Below, piece by piece: positions 14,953 through 19,724 of a stretch of 36,393 nt of DNA. The stretch comes from a virus. Location of the stretch: positions 1 through 36,393 of IMG/VR virus record IMGVR_UViG_3300042905_001093; one strand, 5' to 3'. The notes under the pieces are model-generated. The model saw only the letters and a program-made list of their open reading frames with translations, was not told where the DNA came from and searched no databases. Within the stretch, counting starts at the first letter, position 1. Every line of letters starts with the position of its first letter. The position numbers and the translations under genes were made by a program.

Positions 14953-15142
14953 CATCACCACCGAGCCCACTGCAGGGCCGTACAGCGTGCGCAAATCCGG
15001 CGAGCGGTGGCTCGTTGTGCGGCAGATTGCCGGCACCGATCACGCGAGCGTTGTGGCCGACTGCCGCACCGAGCAGGCTGCGCGTAGCGTGGCCGATGAA
15101 TTCAACGGGCTGCGCGCCCGATACGAGGGAGTCCGTGTATGA
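14939..15142 (+). CDS. Unknown small protein (67 aa), beta-alpha layout
   Basis: The product is 67 aa: a beta-rich start (AGPYSVRKSGERWLVVRQ, DHASVVADCRT) and a C-terminal helix (EQAARSVADEFNGLRARYE). This layout is frequent in small phage proteins of unknown role. The start overlaps the recT stop by 14 bases and has GGAGG 6 bases upstream; its own stop overlaps the next start (ATGA). Confidence 0.78.
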   Translation: MIRSDITTEPTAGPYSVRKSGERWLVVRQIAGTDHASVVADCRTEQAARSVADEFNGLRARYEGVRV

Positions 15143-15264
15143 ACCGCCATCCGTACATCGCGCAGCGCAGCGCCCGTCGCCCGCGCCCGTTGGCCGACAT
15201 TGTTCTGGCCATCGCCATCGGCACCGGCTTGGCGTGGGTTCTCGTGAGGTGGGCCGCAGCATGA
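15139..15264 (+). CDS. Small membrane protein (41 aa)
   Basis: The product is 41 aa: a basic N-terminus (RSARRPRPLA) followed by one hydrophobic segment (DIVLAIAIGTGLAWVLV) and a short tail. It starts in an ATGA overlap and ends overlapping the next start, so it lies in an unbroken chain of coupled genes, which supports it being real despite its size. It would insert with the basic end in the cytoplasm. No function can be given; superinfection or host-membrane effects are conceivable. Confidence 0.68.
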   Translation: MNRHPYIAQRSARRPRPLADIVLAIAIGTGLAWVLVRWAAA

Positions 15265-15551
15265 ACGCCACGCACCTCACGGCCCGAATGCTTGACGCCC
15301 TCGAGGCGGTCAAGCGTCTCGAGCCCTGCACCGCGCAGCAGCTGGCCGTCGAACTTGGCGTACAGATGGCCTCGGCCCGCACGTATCTGTCGAATCTCCG
15401 CGTGATCGGGTTCGTCAGGCCCAGCGCGTGCAACCGATGGGCGAGGTGGAGCACCTGCCGCGTGCAGGCCGAGAACCCGGAGATCGTTCAGGTCTCGAGC
15501 GTCTGGGAATACGCGGCCAGGTGCCGCCACAGTCAGGAGAGCAGAGCATGA
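15261..15551 (+). CDS. Winged-helix/HTH protein (96 aa)
   Basis: Probable DNA-binding regulator. The product is 96 aa. Residues about 5-55 form a helix-turn-helix/winged-helix unit: MLDALEAVKRLEPCTAQQLAVEL, then GVQMASARTYLSNLRVIGFVRP, as in MarR/TrmB-like folds. The C-terminal third is irregular with several Arg, Trp and Cys residues. It overlaps both neighbours (ATGA), GAGG lies upstream. As a regulator within the early operon it may control the switch to later genes, but no target is visible. Confidence 0.75.
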   Translation: MNATHLTARMLDALEAVKRLEPCTAQQLAVELGVQMASARTYLSNLRVIGFVRPSACNRWARWSTCRVQAENPEIVQVSSVWEYAARCRHSQESRA

Positions 15552-15739
15552 GAGCGCTGGAAATCGTCCGAGGGTGGTTCACACCACCCGCCGCCCTGGT
15601 CCTCGCCGCCCGCGAGCTGGAGGACGCCAAGCGCGGGCTGCTGAGCGCGCAGTCGAGTAGGGAATATGCCGATGGCATGGTGAAGTATTACGAGAGCAAG
15701 ATCAAGCGGTTGAACTCGTATCTGAAGGAGGAGGCATGA
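15548..15739 (+). CDS. Unknown helical protein (63 aa)
   Basis: The product is 63 aa and predicted largely helical and possibly coiled-coil from residue 20 onward (LAARELEDAKRGLLSAQSS, YYESKIKRLNSYLKEEA). AGGAG lies 8 bases before the ATG. It overlaps both neighbours by 4 bases. Similar helical proteins of about this size recur in phage early regions; no function is known to me. Confidence 0.75.
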   Translation: MRALEIVRGWFTPPAALVLAARELEDAKRGLLSAQSSREYADGMVKYYESKIKRLNSYLKEEA

Positions 15740-15924
15740 GCACACTGGAGAAAGCCGCCCAGCAGGCTCGGTTGGAGGAGCGCGAGGCGTGTGCGCGGGT
15801 GTGTGAATCGGTCATAGAGGAGATACGCGAGACAGCGGACAACGTGTTGTCTCACGAGGATTGCCGATCAATCCAAGCAGCACAAGACTGCGTCGCCGCC
15901 ATCCGCGCAAGGAGCAAGGAATGA
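15736..15924 (+). CDS. Unknown small protein with EREACARVC motif (62 aa)
   Basis: The product is 62 aa, helical, with EEREACARVCES at residues about 15-26 and DCVAAIRARSKE at the end. The same EREACAxVC plus CxxAIRA arrangement occurs in the next gene (15921-16289), so the two look like diverged copies of one module. Four Cys residues might bind metal. Overlaps its neighbours (ATGA) and has AGGAGG directly upstream. Function unknown. Confidence 0.75.
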   Translation: MSTLEKAAQQARLEEREACARVCESVIEEIRETADNVLSHEDCRSIQAAQDCVAAIRARSKE

Positions 15925-16289
15925 CAAGCGAACAACTACCCCCACTGCCGGAACCTTTTATGGAGTTGCACCGCGAAATTTCTCCGCATGTTTATGCGGC
16001 GTGGGCAGAACAGATGCGAACCTATGCGGCAGCGGCACTGGCCCAGGAGCGCGAGGCGTGTGCGAAGGTGTGCGACGCCGTGGCCGAAAGCGCAAACAAA
16101 GCCGCTGTGGCTGGGCAATACTTGATTATCCGAAATGGGGCTGAGGCTCGGAGGTGCAGTGCCGCCATCCGCGCCCAAGCCGCAGACCGCCTCGCCCGCC
16201 ACGGCATCAACCCCTGCCCCGACTGCCACGGCGTCGGCTACGACGCCAGCGGCCAGCTCTGCTGGTGCCAGCAGAATCCGAGCTTCTGA
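15921..16289 (+). CDS. Unknown protein with EREACAKVC module and C-terminal zinc motif (122 aa)
   Basis: The product is 122 aa. The first part (ELHREISPHVYAAWAEQMRTY) is helical; residues about 42-52 read EREACAKVCDA, followed by ARRCSAAIRAQ, matching the preceding 62-aa protein. The C-terminus has CPDCHGVGYDASGQLCWC, a DnaJ-like CxxCxGxG ... CxC arrangement that should bind zinc. It thus looks like the preceding gene's module fused to extra N- and C-terminal parts. GGAG lies 6 bases upstream of the ATG at 15921. Function unknown. Confidence 0.75.
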   Translation: MTSEQLPPLPEPFMELHREISPHVYAAWAEQMRTYAAAALAQEREACAKVCDAVAESANKAAVAGQYLIIRNGAEARRCSAAIRAQAADRLARHGINPCPDCHGVGYDASGQLCWCQQNPSF

Positions 16290-16555
16290 TGCAACTCGAC
16301 CAACGATTTCTGACCCCTCACCCCGCCACGCTGGCCTGGTGGCAGCGCCGCGAGCGGTGCGAGTCGTGCAAGCATTCGCGCCTGAAGCGTGGTGAGGGCA
16401 ATGAAGGAGTGCTACGCTGCAACCGCGCGCAGCACCCGAACCCGCTGGTGCGGCAGATGCTCTCTGCTCGCGCCGGCGCTGACCTGCGACCCTACTGTAT
16501 CGACGCTTCCGACGAGGGCGGGCAGTGTGGTGGGAAACTCTACGAGGAAAAGTGA
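16289..16555 (+). CDS. Cys-rich small protein (88 aa)
   Basis: The product is 88 aa. A C-x2-C (RCESCKHSR), a later Cys (VLRCNR), then PYCID and GGQCGG form a likely zinc-binding set of the kind seen in many small phage proteins. The N-terminus contains HPATLAWWQRRERC. It shares one base with the previous stop (TGATG). A similar Cys set occurs in the late 72-aa protein at 18151-18369. Function unknown. Confidence 0.73.
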   Translation: MQLDQRFLTPHPATLAWWQRRERCESCKHSRLKRGEGNEGVLRCNRAQHPNPLVRQMLSARAGADLRPYCIDASDEGGQCGGKLYEEK

Positions 16556-16791
16556 TGGAACACTATTTCAACGACGGAACCGAGCCGACGATCCTGCGCC
16601 AGCCGCGCATCCCGCTGGGCTGCGACGAGCAGGGTCGCCACCCACAAGCCGCCGAGGCGGCCACCGAGATCGGCATTCCTGACGAGCCCGAGCACGACAT
16701 GCTCAAGGTCATCGCCACCGATGTCCTGCGGGCCGTGGCCGCGATCTGCGCCCTGTGCATCGTGGTGCTGCTGGCGCTGAGGGACTTGTGA
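16555..16791 (+). CDS. Small C-tail membrane protein (78 aa)
   Basis: The product is 78 aa with a hydrophilic N-terminal domain and a single membrane helix at the C-terminus (about 56-77, VLRAVAAICALCIVVLLAL). The N-terminus starts MEHYFNDGTEP and is rich in Pro and acidic residues, so would face the cytoplasm in a C-tail-anchored arrangement. It joins neighbours by TGATG overlaps. No known function. Confidence 0.72.
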   Translation: MEHYFNDGTEPTILRQPRIPLGCDEQGRHPQAAEAATEIGIPDEPEHDMLKVIATDVLRAVAAICALCIVVLLALRDL

Positions 16792-16982
16792 TGGCTGACT
16801 TCGATAGTTGGAGCAAAGAGAGCCTCGTCCAGTTTGCCTACGACGCCCAGCAGCGCCTGCGCGAGCATGACGCCGAGATCAAGCGGCTGCAGATGCTGCT
16901 CGACTTTTCGCAGCAGGACGTCACCTGCGCGCTGGTGGCGTACCGGGAGCTTCTGCGGGGGTTGCCGCAGGAGAGGCACTAG
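16791..16982 (+). CDS. Unknown helical protein, last rightward gene (63 aa)
   Basis: The product is 63 aa, helical/coiled-coil (LVQFAYDAQQRLREHDAEIKRLQMLL). It is coupled to the previous gene by TGATG. Its TAG stop overlaps the stop of the convergent 71-aa gene within the palindrome CTAG, so no room exists for a terminator between the two operons. Function unknown. Confidence 0.72.
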   Translation: MADFDSWSKESLVQFAYDAQQRLREHDAEIKRLQMLLDFSQQDVTCALVAYRELLRGLPQERH

Positions 16983-17194
16983 TCCAGAAACCCCATTGAC
17001 TCATGCACCAGCGTCCTGATGTGCTGCAGCGCCTGCTCGGGGTCGCCGCCGTGCTTTAGGCAGTTCCTGGCCGCGTTGTCGATGTCGCGCAGGGCCGTGA
17101 GCATGTTCTGCGCAAACATCGCCATCAGGGCCTCGCGCTGCTCGTGCTTCTCGAAAATCAGGTGAACTTGCATCTGTTTCTCCTGCGTATTCAT
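16979..17194 (-). CDS. Unknown helical protein, last gene of the late operon (71 aa)
   Basis: The product is 71 aa, mostly helical: QMQVHLIFEKHEQREALMAMF, then NMLTALRDIDNAARNCLKHGG, DPEQALQHIRTLVHE. No motif is recognised. It starts directly after the metallophosphoesterase stop (TGA followed by ATG) and ends in the shared CTAG with the rightward operon. Being last in the late operon it might be expressed from either side's edge; no role can be inferred. Confidence 0.7.
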   Translation of the reverse strand: MNTQEKQMQVHLIFEKHEQREALMAMFAQNMLTALRDIDNAARNCLKHGGDPEQALQHIRTLVHESMGFLD

Positions 17195-18154
17195 TCACAC
17201 CTCGATGATTGACCCTCGGAAATCGACCTTACCCTCTTCGATGACGCGCACCACCTCGGGCCAGAGCAGCGCGCCGTTCTTGAACGTCAGCATGACGAAG
17301 CCGCTGCGCCAGTCGGTGCTGGCGTCCTCCAAGTAATCCCGAAACTGCGGGCCTCGCGGGTCGGCCAGCGTGCCGGTATCAACGCCCCAGCGCGTGCCGT
17401 TGTAGTCGTCCAGCGGGGTGACCTTCAGCGAGTGCAGGTGGCCGGTAACCATCGTCTTGCCGGCGTTCAAGGTGTTGTTCCGCGTGGCGTGGATGCCGCC
17501 CTTCATGCGGTGCTTGATCACCACGTTGTCGTTGATCCACACACTCCAGCAGGGCAGCCAGGCGGGAAAGTGATCCTTGAGGTGAAACCCCTTGACGCCC
17601 TCAAACTCGGGCGCGTTGGCGGCCAGGCGCGTCTCGAAGCGCGAGTCGTGGTTCCCCATCGGCCAGTAGAGCACCGCCTTCCCGGCAACCTCCTCGATCT
17701 CGCCAAGGTGCTCTCGGCAGGCTTTCAGTTCCTCGATGATGCTGGGCTTGCTGTCCCAGCCGATGCGCGGGAATCTCGAGATCGAAGCGCCGTCAAAGGC
17801 GTCGCCGTTGCAGACGATGGCCTTCGGTTTGTACTTCTGTATGAACTGCACCAGAGCCCGGAACGCCGTTGTGCGCACGCCAGGCCAGAAATGCGCGTCG
17901 GAGAACACCAGCACCACGCCGTTGTCAACCTCCAGATGCCGCCGCGCGTTGTGCTCGACTGGCGCGAGGTGTTTGTAGTACCGCGCCCTCGCATCAACGG
18001 CCTCCAGCGTGACACCGTGTTTGCCCTCAATGTAGCGTCGGCGCAGCGACACGGCGCGGGGGCTGACGCCGAGCGCCGTTGCGACCTTAATCGCACTCTG
18101 ATGCGTGCGCCACAGTTCGATGAACTCTTCCTCGGTGCAGGATGCATGTGTCAT
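17195..18154 (-). CDS. Metallophosphoesterase with N-terminal HTH
   Basis: Calcineurin-like metallophosphatase/nuclease fold. The product is 319 aa. The N-terminus (about 1-45) carries a helix-turn-helix (IKVATALGVSPRAVSLRRRY). The phosphoesterase motifs follow in order: SDAHFWPG (D86, H88), NGDAFDG (D118, D121), GNHDSR (N168, H169), IKHR (H215), and TGHLHS (H239, H241). All metal ligands are present. The start ATG at 18154 overlaps the upstream stop (ATGA). It may act on nucleic acids or nucleotides; the HTH suggests DNA. Its place next to lysis genes at the end of the late operon gives no clear role. Confidence 0.9.
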   Translation of the reverse strand: MTHASCTEEEFIELWRTHQSAIKVATALGVSPRAVSLRRRYIEGKHGVTLEAVDARARYYKHLAPVEHNARRHLEVDNGVVLVFSDAHFWPGVRTTAFRALVQFIQKYKPKAIVCNGDAFDGASISRFPRIGWDSKPSIIEELKACREHLGEIEEVAGKAVLYWPMGNHDSRFETRLAANAPEFEGVKGFHLKDHFPAWLPCWSVWINDNVVIKHRMKGGIHATRNNTLNAGKTMVTGHLHSLKVTPLDDYNGTRWGVDTGTLADPRGPQFRDYLEDASTDWRSGFVMLTFKNGALLWPEVVRVIEEGKVDFRGSIIEV

Positions 18155-18369
18155 TGAAGATTCGCCGTGTGTTCGCCGCAGTGGTCCTCGGGAGGCGTCC
18201 AAGGCCATGCCATGAACAGCCCTTCGTCGGGGTCGTAAAGAGGCGACGGCGGGTATCTGCGACACGACCCGCCGATCTCGCTGCTGCCGGGTTCCTTCTC
18301 CTGCTGCCAGTGCCGGCAGTTGTGGCACCCGCGCTCAGGCAGGGGTTTGGCTGGCGGTTTCTTGGGCAC
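18151..18369 (-). CDS. Small Cys-rich protein (72 aa)
   Basis: The product is 72 aa. It contains CHNCRHWQQ, GGSCRRYPPS and DHCGEHT, a likely four-Cys/His zinc site, with the typical HNCRHW start of a widespread phage/bacterial family of unknown function. The start is GTG at 18369 with a weak ribosome site. It overlaps the metallophosphoesterase (ATGA) and lies 26 bases downstream of the holin gene. Confidence 0.75.
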   Translation of the reverse strand: MPKKPPAKPLPERGCHNCRHWQQEKEPGSSEIGGSCRRYPPSPLYDPDEGLFMAWPWTPPEDHCGEHTANLQ

Positions 18370-18395
18370 GCGCCGAAACTAGCACAGGCTCGTGA

Positions 18396-18797
18396 CTACT
18401 TCGTCACACCCTTCGTCTTCTCGAACGTCCTGAGCCCGCCGATCCCCAGCAGGCCCGTCACCACGACCCACAGCAGATCGAGGTTGAGTTCGGGCGGCGC
18501 AGGCCAGCCCTTGATCGCAGCGCCCCAGGCCAGCAGCGGCTGGCCGATGGTGGCGTAGAGGAACCCCAGCGCCCCACACCAGCCGAACGCCGGCCGCCAG
18601 CCGGCGACGAACACCGAGGCGTGCGTGGCCTCGCGGGCGTTGATCTCAAGCTGCGCAATCACCTGCTTGAGTTCACCCTCGGCCGCCATGCGCAGGAACT
18701 CGGCCTCAGCCTCGCGCTTCTTCTCGGGGTCGGGCACGAAGCGGTCAAGCAGCGTCTTGCCCATCTCAAAGAGAGGGCCGAGGATCAGTGGGTTCAT
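18396..18797 (-). CDS. Holin, 3-TM (gene-transfer-release type)
   Basis: Forms membrane lesions that let the endolysin reach the cell wall. The product is 133 aa. The N-terminus reads NPLILGPLFEMGKTLLDRFVPDPEKKREAE, followed by a charged helix, then two clear hydrophobic segments: ASVFVAGWRPAFGWCGALGFL (about 60-80) and LLWVVVTGLLGIGGL (about 108-122), with a third weaker one between (ATIGQPLLAWGAAI). This matches the holin of three TMs family. I use the ATG at 18797 because GGAGG sits 7 bases upstream; a GTG at 18803 overlaps the endolysin stop. Confidence 0.85.
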   Translation of the reverse strand: MNPLILGPLFEMGKTLLDRFVPDPEKKREAEAEFLRMAAEGELKQVIAQLEINAREATHASVFVAGWRPAFGWCGALGFLYATIGQPLLAWGAAIKGWPAPPELNLDLLWVVVTGLLGIGGLRTFEKTKGVTK

Positions 18798-18799
18798 GC

Positions 18800-19276
18800 T
18801 CACACCTCCATCAGATCGCAGATGCGCCGCGCCCAGCCGCGCGAGAACGCGGGCCAGTTCGGCAGGTTGGACATGAACCGCAGGCGCTGGGCCAGCAGCT
18901 TCATCCGCACCGCGTCGGCAGACAACGCACCAGCGGCCGCCAGCGTGCGCGGCCCGAGCGCGCCATCGTCAGGCACGCCCACAGCCCGCTGCAGCCACCG
19001 GACGGCCTGGCCTGGGCCAGAGTTCACAGCAGCGTCGAACATCGCGTAGCGGATGCCGGCAGGCAGTTCGTCGGCCCGCACGGCGTGCCAGTACCGATCC
19101 CGGTAGATGCGCTTGGCGAGGTCGAGCGGCAGTTCGCGCATGTCGCCCCGATAGCCCACCTCGCGCGCCACGGCCTCGGTGATGCCGAAGCGCGTCTTGC
19201 CGCCCGGATCGTCGGGGTGATCGCTGAAGTCGCCTTCATGGCCCAGCAGCTTGCCGAACGCGGTGTCGAAGTTCAT
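18800..19276 (-). CDS. Endolysin, GH108 lysozyme with peptidoglycan-binding domain
   Basis: Cleaves the glycan strand of peptidoglycan. The product is 158 aa. GH108 domain at about 1-85: LLGHEGDFSDHPDDPGGKTRFGIT with the catalytic Glu in HEGDFS, and YWHAVRADELPAGIRYAMFDAAVNSGPGQA. The C-terminal peptidoglycan-binding part follows (LQRAVGVPDDGALGPRTLAA). No signal peptide is visible, so it needs a holin for export. The start ATG at 19276 overlaps the upstream stop (ATGA) and has GGTGGA close upstream. Length matches the family. Confidence 0.93.
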   Translation of the reverse strand: MNFDTAFGKLLGHEGDFSDHPDDPGGKTRFGITEAVAREVGYRGDMRELPLDLAKRIYRDRYWHAVRADELPAGIRYAMFDAAVNSGPGQAVRWLQRAVGVPDDGALGPRTLAAAGALSADAVRMKLLAQRLRFMSNLPNWPAFSRGWARRICDLMEV

Positions 19277-19479
19277 TTTCCACCCATGTGCGAAGCCAGC
19301 CACGACACCACGCCGCCGAAGATCGACGCGATGGTCATGCCCATCCAGAAGCCGCCCTTGCCCTGGTTGGCAAGCTCCAGCAGCGCCTTCATGTCCTTCT
19401 GCAGATCCTCGACCTGAGACTCAAGCGCTCGCACCTGCCCGATCAGCAGGCCGAACTTCACGGGGTCAATGTCGTTCAC
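19273..19479 (-). CDS. Small coiled-coil membrane protein in lysis cassette (68 aa)
   Basis: The product is 68 aa from a GTG at 19479 with GGAGG 7 bases upstream. Residues about 8-37 are a predicted coiled coil (LIGQVRALESQVEDLQKDMKALL); residues about 43-62 are one membrane helix (GFWMGMTIASIFGGVVSWLA). It overlaps both neighbours by 4 bases. The position next to endolysin suggests a second holin-like or regulator protein; a spanin is less likely, as no signal peptide or lipobox is visible. Function uncertain. Confidence 0.72.
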   Translation of the reverse strand: MNDIDPVKFGLLIGQVRALESQVEDLQKDMKALLELANQGKGGFWMGMTIASIFGGVVSWLASHMGGK

Positions 19480-19724
19480 TTCATAGCCTCCAGGGCGAAC
19501 CACGCCAGCCAGCCAGGCGCAGCGGTTGCAACGGCGTCCAGCAGCTCGGGCTGGCCCTCTTTACGGATCGCCTGGTTGGCCTCGTACAGCAGGCCGTAGA
19601 CGGTCGTGTGGTAGGCCAGGAACGGCCCGACGCCCCACAGCAGCAGCACCCAGTAGCTCGTTGCGGCGGCGAAGAGCCACACGACGCCCAGGCCCAGGTG
19701 CAGGAGTTTGTCCTTGGGAATCAT
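19476..19724 (-). CDS. Membrane protein, lysis cassette (82 aa)
   Basis: The product is 82 aa with two membrane segments (HLGLGVVWLFAAATSYWVLLLWGVGPFLAY) and a third weaker hydrophobic C-terminus (TAAPGWLAWFALEAM). It begins MIPKDKLLHLGLG, a pattern seen in small phage membrane proteins and putative holins. It starts in an ATGA overlap with the tailspike stop and ends overlapping the next gene's GTG. A lysis role is inferred from context. Confidence 0.75.
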   Translation of the reverse strand: MIPKDKLLHLGLGVVWLFAAATSYWVLLLWGVGPFLAYHTTVYGLLYEANQAIRKEGQPELLDAVATAAPGWLAWFALEAMK

